Of a stretch of DNA of 64,000 nt, positions 10,170 to 22,377 are shown in pieces. This stretch comes from Aplysia californica (taxonomy: Eukaryota > Mollusca > Gastropoda > Aplysiida > Aplysiidae). Made by a program: the position numbers and the translations under genes. The notes below the pieces were generated by a model, which saw only the letters and a program-made list of their open reading frames with translations, was not told the DNA's origin and ran no database searches. How positions within the stretch are numbered: position 1 is the stretch's first letter; every line of letters starts with the position of its first letter. Location of the stretch: NCBI RefSeq assembly GCF_000002075.1, contig NW_004797276.1:2174416-2238415 (forward strand). The letters run 5' to 3'.

Positions 10170-13085
10170 ACACTACAAAATACAATTTATTAGTCTACAA
10201 AAGACTTGAAAAACAAAAAATGCAGTTAATTGTCATTAGGATTAGGTTAGGCCTAGGATCAAACGATTGTGTCATTATCGACGTCGAACCAGAGAAAACG
10301 AACAGTCATCAAAACATCTAGCCTACCTGGATCATTCGAGAGAACTTTGCTTCAAAACAGAAGTTTTCTGTGGTCAAATGAAAATATTTCCTGTAATTCT
10401 AACTTAGATTCTAGTGCACTTATGCTCTCTGGGGTACAAAAGTAAATCTTTGTAAACAGAAAGAAGAGACGTCTTCTGTTTCAGTTTCTTTTACTAAGAC
10501 TCGAATCCAGTAGGTAATAGAGTTAAAATCGATACAAATACTTGCTGCATAGAGCCTATGTATCGGCGCGGAGTGACACAGAATCAAGGAGTTTAGAACT
10601 ACTGTAAACTCCTTGCACAAAATGAATTGCCATTCGAGTGCTTGGAATTAATTATGTAATTAGGCCTAGTGTCATACTATTATTTAAGTAAATTATAAGG
10701 CTACTTTAAACCACAGACTTGACTGATAACACATGATATGAGCAGACTTGACAGCACATTATATAGGTCTATAGTTAAGTACCATATATGTACACAGAAA
10801 ACAAACGCTTCTTATTATGTCTAATTGTGGACTTGAACCTCAACACACATGTCTTTCATTTAATTTAATACTATTCTCACCATAGACAGCCCCGTCATCC
10901 CACCTCTATACATTTGAAAGCAGTTGGAATAGACTGGTAAACCCAGAAAGCAAAATTTTAAGCAACAACAAGAGATTGAAAAAAAAAAACCAAACAAAAA
11001 CTTCATTCTTTTAAAGATTGTATAACCTATACATATGTACAAGGTGAATTTTTTGTTTTCAAAATTTAGAATTTAAATTTCATCATTTAAAAAAAAAAAT
11101 TTCTTGAGCAGCAACCGATATGATTTACATATATATATATATATATATGTATCCTATCCTACATGATATGTCCTCATAAAAACTATTATAGGCATCGGGG
11201 AGAGAATTAAGAAACGTTATTAAAGAGATTTATAATGTTATCTTGTGGACACTAATAAGCAAAGATTGAAAATATCTTAGTAGCAAGCTGGCAATACATA
11301 CCACATATATATGTATCTTTGGTTTTGCTTTTCTAATCTCTGAAAATCAAGTAAAGAAAGATTTTTTTAGAAAACAAAACCGAAGCACCTGCATGTCAGT
11401 CATAAAATGGAAAGACAAAAGAAGATAAGAGATAAGCAGTGACAGTGATAAATATGTAGCGACGACTGAAGACAAAAGACTTTTGGACTCCCCACAAAAT
11501 CAGCGGGGTTTTTTTTCGACCTGGCCTAGTTCCAAGCTAGTTCTTAGTGTCTAATTGAAGACTCATGGCTAACGAAGTTTTATAGACATTTCTCAAAGAT
11601 TGGAAAATAAGGTTGAAGGAGTTAGATCTAGCCAAGGACCTTAATTACAACATAAAATTTGTTAACATCTCTTTTGATCTAACCTCTTGCCTGTACAACA
11701 ACATTAATATGTAATAAAACAATGTTGGTATCGATATTTAAAAGTGTTTGCCCTGATTTTAATCAAAGATCCTGCTTTGTCGAATGTTGCCAAATCAGAT
11801 TTGCCTCCCAAGCAGAACAAAATTAAACCTAACCTATTTGGCAAACCAGTTAAAACGCACAAAGGCGCTAAGGTTTTGAACAATTCAGATTTAGATCTAC
11901 TGCTCTCAGTGTGAAAAGGTGAATGCCCCCCCAAAAAAAAAGGTCAGGGTAGGCCAAGACTAAGATGGAATTTCTTAAGGATTTGTCAGTTAAAACATGT
12001 GTAGATCTAGCAGGGGAAAAGGCAGGGATGATAAAAGTTTTGAGAGAGAATCTAAGCAGACTGGAGAGCCATGGCGCCGATATCTCTCTCTTTCAGCTAT
12101 GGCAAGGGGGGAAAAGAAGAACCAAAACACAATAGCTGGCCATAGATAGAGTCTTGGAGTAATACACTGACAATACGCATGCACAGTGACGATAGATTGA
12201 AACACGATAAAAAGACACTCTGCCAATGTTCTGCATCTCTTATATTCAAGCTCTATTTCTCTTTAAATATTTTGACATCTCTGGTTATGGGGCTTCTTGG
12301 CTTCTTCTTTCTATGTGAAAACTCCACTATTCCCCGCCCACTAAATCAATCTGGGAACTAAAAGCGAGCCTCGTTTTGGCGGCAAGTCATCAATATTCAA
12401 CCACCTCCCTATGACTTTTGACCCTATTACATGGCTAAGTCAACACTCCTCAATCATATCAGCTTTTTCTTTGTTTAAAAAATGATAAAAACATAAAATC
12501 GATTGGCTATGTCACAAATATTGAACATATGTATACATTTATTTAAAAAGACCCTGCAAGTTAAAACAATATTTAGGTAGTAGCCACATATCTTCCTCTC
12601 ATAGTAGGCCTATCTCTTTTTAATAATATAAAAGCCAGTTCTCATGAACACACATATACATGGCCTCCAGTCAGAGTGCAGGACTCCAGTCTTTTTTTTC
12701 TTCACAAAACAGGTAAGCAATACGTAGTAGCAAGTTCAAGGGTGTAGAACAAAGCCACATTATTTACAAGCACAACATTCCGTATCGTTATCTTGAGTGT
12801 TTAAGGTTAAAACGTCCGTTATGCCACCTGAATGGTTTGAGAATAGATGTTTCTTCCCTGCCTTGCAAAAGATAAATTTCAATGGTAATGTCCTTACAAA
12901 GGTCACCTTTTTGTGTATGAAACTGGTTTCCATTGGATTTTTATGACCCATTACTTCGACGTTTATCCGCTTTGAATTTATATTTTATTCTTTGAGAAAC
13001 AGTCCTGCAAAGGTTTGGGCTAAGTAAGTGGATTGGATGTAAAAAGTCTTAATGTTTTATGTGAAACAGAATTAGGACGAAGCTT
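10170..13085. other. Unassigned intergenic stretch
   Basis: Nearly 3 kb of AT-rich sequence with no recognised gene. It includes a short AT dinucleotide tract near 11131-11150. The open frames here are short and lack domain similarity, splice context or family repeats. I see nothing else that can be supported. Confidence 0.4.
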
Positions 13086-13087
13086 CA

Positions 13088-13251
13088 GCCCGCGGAACTC
13101 GCGCATGCGCAATCCAGCTTTAGTGAAGATAATGACGGCCATTTGGCTTTGTTGAAAAAATTACGGTAAATTCCAGCAAAATATCGTCTTTGACAGATAT
13201 GCATTAGTAACCCCCTGTCGTGTATCTGGTTTTTGCCGTTTTCAGTTATTG
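13088..13251. promoter_or_regulatory. Promoter-like region with NRF-1 palindrome and possible non-coding first exon
   Basis: GC content rises locally. CGCGCATGCGCAA at about 13099 matches the NRF-1 core palindrome, followed about 30 bases later by GACGGCCATTTGG, a YY1-like word. A possible exon ends at a good donor, TTATTG|GGTAAGTTG, near 13251. Both plus and minus genes need an upstream non-coding exon, because each first coding exon begins at an acceptor just before the ATG. The donor direction favours the plus gene, 11 kb downstream. There is no direct proof of transcription. Confidence 0.35.
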
Positions 13252-14159
13252 GGTAAGTTGACTACCCGTATTTTATGCTTTTAAAGGTTTTCAAATTCTG
13301 TATTTCATGTTCTCAATTTCACAACCAGCAACAGAACCCCATCCTGGTCCGAGTGCTGCAGACTGCTGACTCAATGCCCCGTCTGCTGTGCCCTGGCAGA
13401 TCTGTTGTGTTCGCTGTTGGCACCCCCTAGAACGCAACCATGCTATTTTAGAATGTTTTATACGATGCAGAATCTGTGGATGGCCTGTAAGTTATTTGGT
13501 TTATCAGCTGTTTATTGTGGTTGAAAGGTGAGGCTCGATGAAGATGTAGATCTAGATCTAATACTGAGTGTAACGGACTCTGAAGGAGTGAAGGTCCAGG
13601 GAATGCGACAAGAATAGGCCAAGTATGGCTGGTTGGTGCCGGTGCGGGCCCTTGCTTGCCGCAGGAGTTATGATGGCTGTTCTGTTATAACTATTTGTAT
13701 AATTAACGATTGTCTTGCTAGATCTAGAATCTAGATCTAGTTAGATAATTTAATTTATTGAAGAATTCTGTTTAGTCCTATTCTTTTAAGCGTGATTGTG
13801 AACAACAGCCTCAGACTGTCAGATTATTGTGATGCAAGGTCTACTTTAGGTTAGGGTAGGCTAAAATCACCATTCCTGCTGGTTACTTTTATTAGTCTAG
13901 ATTCTATAATATTATTATATCTTGGAACAGATTTTGAACCAGAACTTGACCATATGCTGCTGTGAAAATTAAGGTAGGTAAGATTGAAGAATACCGGACC
14001 ACTCGTACATTATTGCGCGAGAAAGTGGAGGGGGGGGGGGGGGGGTGTCCCCCCTGACAAAATTTTAATGAATAGAATAGATCTACCGGTCCGAGATTCT
14101 CCATTGAGAGATATTAAAAACGGGAAAATTATGAATTCCTAAGGTTGAGACATAGGCAG
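13252..14159. other. Unassigned intergenic stretch
   Basis: No gene recognised. It contains TCTAGATCTAG clusters near 13550 and 13730 and a 16-base G run at 14030-14045 followed by GTGTCCCCCC. GATTGAAGAATACCGGACC at about 13983 recurs inverted near 14172, just before the repeat array. Confidence 0.35.
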
Positions 14160-15335
14160 TCAGTCCGCTGGTCCGGTATTCTTCAATCGTACCAAATTTT
14201 GATGCACTGAACACGAATATCAACTTCATTTCCGTCGCAAATTAATAGTTTTTGAAATATTTGATCGTTCTTAATCGAGATAGACGTGCTGTGGACCAAT
14301 TGGGGAGGTTCCCTGCCCCCTTGAGGTAGAAGAAAATCTGGGGGAGTTACATGTTTTAACACATAATTTGATATTTTACAGTTAGATTTGAAATTCAAGG
14401 TATTTTTTTACTTTCCCTCCCGTGTCACACTCAGCTACCAGTTGTCTATTTTCTACTAAATATTGATGCGCTGAACACGAATATCAACTTCATTTCCGTT
14501 GCAAATTAATGGTTTTTGAAATATTTGATTGTTTTTAACCTAGATAGACATGCTTTGGACCAATCGGGGGGTTCCAGGGGGGCCTGCCCCACTGGGGTAA
14601 AAGAAAATCTGGGGGGTTACAGGGGGGCATGCCCCCCTGTTTTTACACCCATAATTTGATATTTTACAGTTAGATTTGAAATTGTCTTGAAAATAATTGA
14701 TTTGCGACAGTTTTAGTGGCTTTATGTGTGATCTGCAGCAAACAGTACAGCAGTTTGACCCCTGAAACAGTGCATCTGTGTGCGGGAGTGAAAGTAAAAA
14801 TTTACCGAAATTTACTTGAAATAATTGATTTGCGACAGTTTTAGTGGCTTTATTTGTGATCTGCAGCAAACGGTACAGCATTTTGACCCCTGAAGCAGTG
14901 CATCTGTGTGTGGGAGTGAAAGTAAAAATTTACTGCAGTACTGTTTTCTGCAGATCACACATAAAGTCACTAAAACGATATGGTAGCTATGAGTCTCACA
15001 CTTATGTAGGCCTTTTTCTACTACATATTGATTCACTGAACACGAATATCAACTTTTTTTCCGTCACAAATTAATATTTTTGAAATGTAGTTGATTTTTC
15101 TCTATCGAGATAGATTAGGCGTGTTTTGGACTAATCAGGGGGGCTGTTTTATTAACCCATAATTTGATATTTTACAGTTAGTTCTAGATTTGAAATTTTC
15201 TAGAAAATAATTGATTTGCGACAGTTTTAGTGGCTTTTTTGTGTGTGATCTGCAGCGAACAGTACAGCAGTTGACCCCCGAAGCAGTGAATCTGTGTGCG
15301 GGAGTGAAAGTAAAAATTTACGAAAACTGTACCTT
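14160..15335. repeat. Nested/tandem array of a dispersed repeat family
   Basis: Three diverged copies of one unit start near 14205, 14463 and 15023, each opening with GAACACGAATATCAACTT and passing through ATAATTTGATATTTTACAG. The 14463 and 15023 copies continue to TGATTTGCGACAGTTTTAG and GTGAAAGTAAAAATTTAC. A partial copy starts at 14815 and a short inverted piece lies at about 14935-14985. Related copies occur at 2103-2300 and, more diverged, at 18290-18475 and 19680-19800. Open frames across the copies resemble one another only because the DNA is repeated. Superfamily unknown. Confidence 0.8.
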
Positions 15336-16040
15336 CATGTCTTTTTTATTGTAGTAGTTATTTGCTGCAAATCAATAGGTACTGAGTTACTTACGTTTGA
15401 AAACAACTAGATCAAGAGGACAATGGCGTAGTGATATTTTACTTGTTTTAACATGTGGAGTTTCAGGGGAGCACACCCCCACCCTGACTTTAAAAAATCG
15501 GGGGGGGGGGGGGGCATGTCATCATAATTTGACATTTTGATTGATATTTACTTGAGAGTTCAGGGGGTTAGCCCCCGTGCGTTTGCCCATTATTTTTGGT
15601 GCAATATTACGTGGCAATTCTAATGGCCATATATTCGTTTTTAGCACCCCCAAAAAAACGTTAGTTGGGTCACGAGAAACAGTGCGTGTGCATCAGTAAA
15701 AACGTACGGCGGAAAACACACAGGCAATGCTGACATCTACTTCAAATGGCCTATTTTGGCAATTTTTCAAAATGAATGCACAGTATTGAATATGGTATCA
15801 AAATTTAGCCCAAACCCTGTAGATTTCAGAAATGTTTGTGTCATGGGCAACAACTGTCTCGTTATGTAATAAAGGGCGCGTAATCACAGGTGATTTCAAT
15901 TGCTTATCTCTGCAATAATGTCTTCCAAACTGAAAGCAGGACCCATCCTGATATACTCAGAGCATATATAAGCAAAAACAAGCACAAAATTCAAGAATTT
16001 ATGAAAAGGGGAGACAATTAAATGAAGCCGACCAATGCAC
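15336..16040. other. Unassigned intergenic stretch
   Basis: No gene recognised. It includes a 15-base G run at 15500-15514 and diverged pieces resembling the preceding array (a G-rich block followed by ATAATTTGACATTTTG). Confidence 0.35.
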
Positions 16041-16043
16041 GGT

Positions 16044-16292
16044 TTACACAAATATATTTATTACACCAATTAATGAGTGGACATGAGTAAAAAAAATGGG
16101 AAAATGAAAATAATGGCCTTGAGATCTAATGCCTCTTGTTAGTCCTTTTGTATTTGTCCAGGTGAAGAAGTCTGGTGATCCCTTATTTGTGATTAGACCA
16201 ACATTGTTGCTCTTGGAAAAGACGTCGCTGGTGCTGCTCTTTTCCATAAATCTCACACTGAAGTCATCCTCCTTGAGCATTTGAACCTTAAC
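16044..16292 (-). pseudogene. Possible terminal exon or transposon-derived coding remnant
   Basis: A minus-strand frame opens directly after a strong acceptor (TTTTTTCCTGTAG at 16293-16305), reads 82 codons and ends in a stop. The peptide includes VKVQMLKEDDFSVRFMEKSS and later SPDFFTWTN. The alternation of charged and aromatic residues resembles C-terminal tails of some mobile-element proteins, but I cannot assign a family. No convincing upstream exon was found. It may be the last exon of a small host gene, a transposon remnant, or chance. Confidence 0.25.
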
Positions 16293-16299
16293 CTACAGG

Positions 16300-17190
16300 A
16301 AAAAATCAAATAACACACCTTGAGAAATAAAGAACTTAGTTGGGAAAAACAGCAATTATTTGTAATAAATATTATGATCTGATTTGTTAAATTTCAATCG
16401 GAACTAACAATTTTAGCTGTTTACTAACCATGGCAGAATATGTCCACCCTTGCCTCTTTTGGCCTCTATTTTTTCAGTAAGTAGTAGATGTTCTAGACTT
16501 TTTTAAAATGTCAATTGAATGTATCACACCTACATTTGTCTCTTTCTTATTGTATTTATTAGTGAGTCCCTTGTAGGCCTTCTTTCTCGCATTCTGCACA
16601 ACCTTATTTGATTTCTTTTCCTCATAACATGAAACAGCAGTCTCCTAAAGAAACATCTTTCTGTTGTGTCTAGACTACTCTTTGTTCACTATCTTGAGTA
16701 ACTGACAACTTATATTCATGGCATAGCCATTCAGAAGGCTTGGCCACAAACAGTTCCAAGGATTGTGAAGTTAAATGAAAGAGGTCTGGAGACACTCATG
16801 TCTATAAAGACTGACTTTAAATCATCATATCTTCTGGAATCTCTTCATTGTCAAATAAATAATAATTGTCTTATGAATCCTGTCTGTATTTGAGTGCCCC
16901 CTTCCCCTTTAATTCTCAAATTTTTGGAATACATCGTTCGCTATCTTTATTTTGAAGTTTCTCTTCACAATATTATTATTTTTTCGTTACATGCCCCCCC
17001 CCCTCCTTTTATTTCCACTCTATGTCTATATTGCATGTTTCCACATTTGATTTTGACTGTCTTCTCTTCTTGTTCATTAAATTAAATTTAAAATATATAA
17101 AAAACTAACTAAAATTCATTGGAAGCTAATCCAAGTAGATCGAGGCCTATCTAATTCTATTCTGAACATCGCGACACAACGATCTTTGAA
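16300..17190. other. Unassigned intergenic stretch
   Basis: AT-rich sequence with no recognised gene or repeat. It is Pyr-rich near 16900-17020, with a short C run at about 16995. Confidence 0.35.
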
Positions 17191-17194
17191 ATGC

Positions 17195-17275
17195 CTTCCC
17201 CCCTTCCTCCCCCTTTCGGATTGCGCGGCCGCCATTTTCTTGCCTTCGCGGCGATTTCGTGTCGTGCTTACGAAA
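17195..17275 (-). promoter_or_regulatory. GC-rich promoter-like stretch with YY1-type motif
   Basis: The plus sequence GCGCGGCCGCCATTTTCTTG at 17223-17242 reads on the minus strand as AAAATGGCGGCC, matching the YY1-type core found just downstream of many animal transcription starts. CpG dinucleotides are dense in this short stretch compared with its flanks. The orientation would suit the minus-strand gene starting at 5550. Motif evidence only. Confidence 0.3.
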
Positions 17276-18289
17276 AAATTAGATTTAGGCGATTATCTCA
17301 CACCATGGAGCAATTTAAAGATTTATTTACGCTGAAAATGAAACTAGCATGGATAATGACTTACATTTCGTGATATTTGGGTTGAAAATCGCATTTAAGA
17401 CTTAGATTTAGCCTCATTTTGTTGTTCACTGGTCTTGTTTGTTCGACCTGCGCAAAGTCCAACCGATGCACGACAGACGTGAAAAATGCGGGTTTTCAAA
17501 CTTAATTTAACAATTAATGTTAGAAAATGAATAGAAACTATGGCGTAGAACTTTAAAAAACTTCGTTTTGGACAATTACTGCGAGGTCGTTGTGCCGTGA
17601 TCGCAAATTCCAGTTTGTTCACCCGGTGGAATACGTGCGACGGAAACCCGAATGATCGTGAATGAATAGCCGTAAATCTTTTATGAATCTATTTTTCTTC
17701 CTTTTTAAAATACAAATTATCGCAGTTATGATTAAAACATTGTCAAAACATGTTTAATGGCAACTAAAACAAAAAATATACTAAAACTAACAAATTTAGA
17801 ATTACGTGGAAAAACGACATACACATGCCGACAATGCAGGCAATTAGGATTTTTTAACATATTTTTTAGAAAATCGTGATTAATTTCATGTTTTTAATGC
17901 CAAATCATACTATTATCATTCTAGAACAAATTCTTTGCAAAATTACCATAAAAAATTATGAGAAAAAAAAATTAGACTTACCCTTCTCTCCATGTGTTCT
18001 GTTGTCAAGTAAACATTGTCTGTCGTCATTCCATGGGTCCAGGAACTTCACAAAACCACAACTTTCACAAAAAGTAAAAACTCACAAAAATGTTGCTGTC
18101 CCAGCTTCTCGAAACTTCACTCTACGATATCAACTAAAGATACACACACACAGTTATCCCATTTCTGAGAAAAATTGTTCAGAATACAGAAAGTGCCTCT
18201 GCTGTGTTTTCCGCCGTACCTTGTTTTCAAGAAAATTTCTAAACTGCAAGATATCGAATGCCCTGAAACCACCCGATTAGTCCAAAGCT
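17276..18289. other. Unassigned intergenic stretch
   Basis: No supported gene. A minus-strand fragment at about 17985-18085 reads FCESCGFVKFLDPWNDD and ends at a good GGTAAGTC donor, but there is no in-frame start and no identifiable family. It is noted as a possible relic of a zinc-knuckle-like protein. Confidence 0.3.
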
Positions 18290-18475
18290 TGCAAATTACT
18301 ACGCGGATAGGCTTGGTGAGATTTTGCTTGATTAAAAACTTTGAAGTATTTAAAAATCTATTGATTTGCGACGGAAATGGTTGATGTTTGTCTTTAGAGC
18401 ATCAATTTATCGTAGAAATTGCGCAACTGCTAGCAAAGTGTGAGACGGGAGGGAAAGTAAAAGAATACCTAGCAA
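18290..18475. repeat. Diverged copy of the 14-15 kb repeat family
   Basis: Shares, in inverted order, the blocks GTCCAAAGC, TTTGCGACGGAAATG, TTGATG and AGGGAAAGTAAAAG with the 14.2-15.3 kb array. It is strongly diverged, so boundaries are approximate. Confidence 0.5.
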
Positions 18476-18482
18476 TGCCAAT

Positions 18483-19080
18483 CGGGCTTTCCCGCGCGGC
18501 GAAAATTTGGTCCTCGTTTGCGGGTGATTTTGCGGACCCGGCCAAAGCGTAGGTGACTAACTTTATCAACCTCGGTCTGCTCTATTTCCGAACCAATCTG
18601 AATGAAACTCGGCAACCAATCAGAAAATGGGGCAAACTAATGATATGGGGACGTTGAAGTTCGTACACATAAATTAACCTATACTTTTGGTGTCGGGAAC
18701 ACTTTCGTATCGGGTACACCGAAAACTATAAGGAGTTTGAATTTCAGCGCCGAGATGGTAATAGATCTATCTATCCTCTATTGTGTGCTCAAATTTGAAC
18801 GTTCTGTGTCAAGTAGTTGTTTAGACCCAATCGTAAATCTACGACTACCCCCCCCCCCCCCCCCCCCCCTATTCAAAGCGGCTTCACACGGAGACCGCCC
18901 ATTTTCCCCTCACTCTCGCGGCAAATGTATGTGACCTACAAATCCCCGCATGACTATTACGGGCCCGTTCATTGGTCACTTGAAATAGGGCAATGGCGGG
19001 CGCGCGCATCCGGTTGTTTTTCTCTCTGTTCCCCTGTAACATCGCAATGGCGGTATTCCGAGGCGAGGTTATCTAGTCTC
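18483..19080. promoter_or_regulatory. CpG-rich island-like region, candidate bidirectional promoter
   Basis: The most CpG-dense stretch of the intergenic space, with CCCGCGCGGCG, GCGGGCGCGCGCATCCGG, an inverted CCAAT box in CCCGTTCATTGGTC near 18966, and CATCGCAATGGCGG near 19042. It also includes a 22-base C run at 18848-18869. It lies between the head-to-head genes, so it could drive either or both. No exon with a clear donor could be fixed. It might instead be part of a GC-rich repeat. Confidence 0.35.
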
Positions 19081-19554
19081 AGGGTGTTCGCGTCTCAACA
19101 GGGAAACATTTTTTTTATTGTACGACATGCTAGATTGAATTAACTTATCTTTTTCGGTTGGCATGGTCTAAGGTCATCATAAAAAGCTTTGCAATTATTT
19201 ATTCACGCTGCCGACATATATTCTTAAAGATCCCATGTTGTGATACGATGCTATAAATAAAATGGACTCATCCCGACACCCCTTTTTCGCAAAATCGTAA
19301 TATGTACACCAAAATTTTAATTTTAACAAAATAACTACGAAATAGGTAGTAAATCTGACTGCAGAAACGATTTCTACACACAAAAACACATCGAGTAGCC
19401 AAGTTTCTCTCTAACACTCCGATTAGTTTCCAAGATATCGTCTATTTTCTTACAGAATCTGCTACTGCGCGGTCCACTTTTTAGGAGTATTTTCCAATAT
19501 ATGGGTCATCCATATTTTTCCGACCTTTACAACCCCATAACTTTTTTATTTATG

Positions 19555-19800
19555 AACCGATTCTTAAAATTCAAGAAGCATAATTCTTAGAATTGAAAAT
19601 GCTTTCTTAGGTACCAAATCAAAAAGGGCTAAAGTGAAAAATTAAATTTTCATTAGCATTGCTAGAATACCCAATTTATTTTCGATGGTTAGCCTATAGA
19701 AATCAAGTTGCCGTATTTGTGTTCTGCAACCAAAAAAATAATATCGCTGTTTAGCTTCCAAAAGCAGTGCATCTGCGTGGGGGAGTGAAAGTAAACGTAG
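19555..19800. repeat. Diverged fragment of the dispersed repeat family
   Basis: AAAGCAGTGCATCTGCGTGG and GGGAGTGAAAGTAAA near 19755-19795 match the terminal blocks of the 2.1 kb and 14-15 kb copies. Upstream sequence is too diverged to align confidently. Confidence 0.5.
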
Positions 19801-19809
19801 AAAATTGTC

Positions 19810-20760
19810 TAGGCGTAGGCCTGTAATGTTTTCCCTCTTCTGCCCCTTCCCCATCATTTACATGAAGAAAATCACAAAGATTTGGCTCCCTGTATTGGGA
19901 GCTTACAAATTATGTCTCTATTCTATAGAGAAGAATTTTAATCGTGTATTTTACAAAGATGCAAAGTGAGTGAAAACAGTGAAGAGAAAATATTTTGGTT
20001 TTGTTTGCTTTCAATGGCACCTTGGGGGGGGGGCAAACATTTTTTGTTTCAATTTTTTTTTCTTTTTCTTTTTTTCTTTTTTTTCCTGATTTTCTAAACT
20101 TAAGTTATGATGCTCACAATGTCCTGATGTTGAGGGCCTGTTCATTTGTTTGTATAACAAAGCGAGTTGCAAAGCTTCTGTCTTGAGCCTGTACCTGTGC
20201 TTATTATAAGCAGGGGGAAATGCAATTTAGCAATCAATAAGTTGAATAAGAATGCTGAATATTTTGACACTCGAAATATGAACCACATCAAAATCGCTTT
20301 CTCCGTGTAGGGAACTATGTCTATGCATTTTGGTCTCTAGTGAACAAGATTTTGTGTACTGATCATTTTCTGATGGTTGAGAATGTGTAAAATAGTACCG
20401 TCTGTGGCAGGAGGCTCTTGCCAGCAGACTAAATTTGATAGTGGGTCATACATCTTTCAATGGTTATTTGACCCATAAATCTTTAGTGTAAAAACATTGG
20501 TGTGTGGCCTTTTAGTTGTGCATCAGCTTTTTTTGAAAATATTTTCTAGAGTTATTGTCTCATACTTTTGACTTTTTGAATATAAATGTCGAGGTCATTT
20601 GGTGTCATATATTTGCTGTCGAAAGAAAACGTTAATGCTTAGTCAAAAAAAATAAAGCTTTATGTTCTTGAATTTTATGTTATGGCTTTACTAGATTGAG
20701 ATTGTAACATCTTTCTCAACTAAACCACAGTGAATATAGGACGGCATTTAATTTCACTGT
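19810..20760. other. Unassigned intergenic stretch
   Basis: AT-rich, with a T-rich block near 20039-20090. No gene, splice pair or shared repeat was recognised. Confidence 0.35.
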
Positions 20761-20765
20761 ATTAT

Positions 20766-21179
20766 CAGTGCTTCTTCCACTCTTCCATATTTTTACGGAA
20801 ATCCGTACTTCCTGCGAGTTCCGTACTGGTCCTTCTATCATTATCAACTCCCTCCGTAAAAATCTGTGACAGCGTAGGACTGCGTAAATTCCGTACACGC
20901 TTTCGTATCGTCTTGTATAAGTTATGGATATTCACAGTAATTGTCTCGGCAATAAGTTAATGTTTCTAGAAACCTGCCAGATTGTTCATTTCCTTCAGTC
21001 GGCCATTATTCTGCTATGCCCTATGCATACATTGCGTTTGGTCGGCAGTACATTTTTCACCTGCAGGTGGATCAAAATCTGGCGAACTTTTTGTGCCAAT
21101 TTCCTCCTTTCTATCATTCACTCATTCCTTCTGTCTATCTTCGGATTGTTGCCGCGGCTACAAAATCTGCGCGTTGATC
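20766..21179. repeat. Dispersed ~0.93 kb repeat, copy A, left part
   Basis: Matches 41629-42022 closely, sharing blocks such as TTCCGTAC, CGTCTTGTATA, TTAATGTT, CCTGCAGGTGGATCAAAATC and TGTTGCCGCGGCT. In this copy the match stops at GCGTTGATC (21171-21179) and resumes 1.2 kb later at 22401. Open frames across both copies are shadows of the repeat. Confidence 0.85.
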
Positions 21180-21459
21180 AAGTAAATTGTGATCTTGGAC
21201 AGAAAATTACTGTCAGAAAGAAACTTTTTGCAAATTTGTCTAGATCTAGAAACATCAATGTGAAGATTCTACCGCACGTGAACACGATATAAGGGCCACG
21301 ATGAAAGAAATATAATATGCCATAGCTGCCACTTTTCCGCTAAATAGCGGAAACTCCGCTTCATCTAGCTTTTCCCCGCAACTTTCCTCCTTCCTCCGCT
21401 GACAGCTCTTGGTCGCAAATTTCATACTTTTTTTCCCGCAGAAACACACTGAACCGGGA

Positions 21460-21682
21460 GAGAGACGAAAACGCAGCTTGCGCATGTCTGCCCGTAGCTT
21501 TCTACTTCCGTTCTTCTAGACCCAGCGCTAGTTTCACATTGTTTATTGTTGTGGAGGAACACAGTGTCGATCGGGCATCGGGACGTTAGTGCGCCGAGTT
21601 GTCATTGAAATTGGCGGCAATTCGAGAGACATTGATGCAGAATGCAAAAATAAAAGGAGCTGGAATGAGAAAGAAGCAGCCG
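21460..21682 (+). promoter_or_regulatory. GC-rich promoter-like region with candidate 5' non-coding exon
   Basis: GC- and CpG-richer than its flanks, with TTGCGCATG, CTACTTCCGTTC (ETS-like) and AATTGGCGGC. A purine-rich segment ends at a donor, GCAGCCG|GTGAGC, at 21682. This is 2.4 kb upstream of the acceptor of the plus-strand first coding exon, making it a natural 5' UTR exon candidate. It lies within the 1.2 kb segment absent from the other copy of the surrounding repeat. Confidence 0.35.
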
Positions 21683-22377
21683 GTGAGCGCCTTGAAAAGT
21701 TCATTAGAAAATTGAACTAGCCGTTTTTTGCGAAAGAAATCGCGGCCCGCGGCAATCCTGTACAATTGCGGTCCTGTTGTTCACATGACGGCTATTGTGG
21801 TGCTGTGGAAGTGAATCTAGATCTAGAAAATCTATCTCTAGATATAATCTAGATCTGTACATATTTAGATATATCTAGATCTAGATTACATAGCCTAGGC
21901 TATAATTTTAATTCAATTTAGATCTCTAAATAAGAAACACACTACAGGGGCACTAAGTGCAAACGGGACCGCAATTTTGTACAGGAGTGCCTGCATCCTT
22001 GATCCGATACTGCTCTACGTCTTTGTACAAGTTTAAAGTGAAAGAAATCTTTTTATGAGACACAGCTGGCAAAAAACACTGGATTTTTAGTCACCAAGTC
22101 CAAACTGTGTCAAATTGACTCGAATGATTGTTGTTAGTCAACTTACTGCCTCTATGGTTGTTTTTTTTTGGGGGGGGGGTTTTGTTTTTTTCAAATACAT
22201 TTTAATTCAGTTGCCTATGGTTAACAATATGACAGTTTTCCCTTCCAAAATCGTAGGCTAGATTTTCCAGTATATATTGCCTCTGGGTCTCACTGGTTTC
22301 GGAGAGAGCGCGTACGCCTTCGCGTGAATTTCCTCCTTTTTAAAATTTCTGAGTGGCAGCTATGATATGCTGATACG

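Noticed and set aside
14160-15335. CRISPR-like repeat array
   Set aside because: Units are long, diverged and irregular, the genome is eukaryotic, and there are no short uniform repeats with unique spacers.
17985-18085. Minus-strand Cys-containing fragment ending at a good donor
   Set aside because: No in-frame start codon, no recognised family and no partner exon; too weak to call as a gene.
20924-21292. Conserved-looking small proteins shared with 41824-42118
   Set aside because: They lie in the two copies of one dispersed repeat and show no codon-level conservation by eye.
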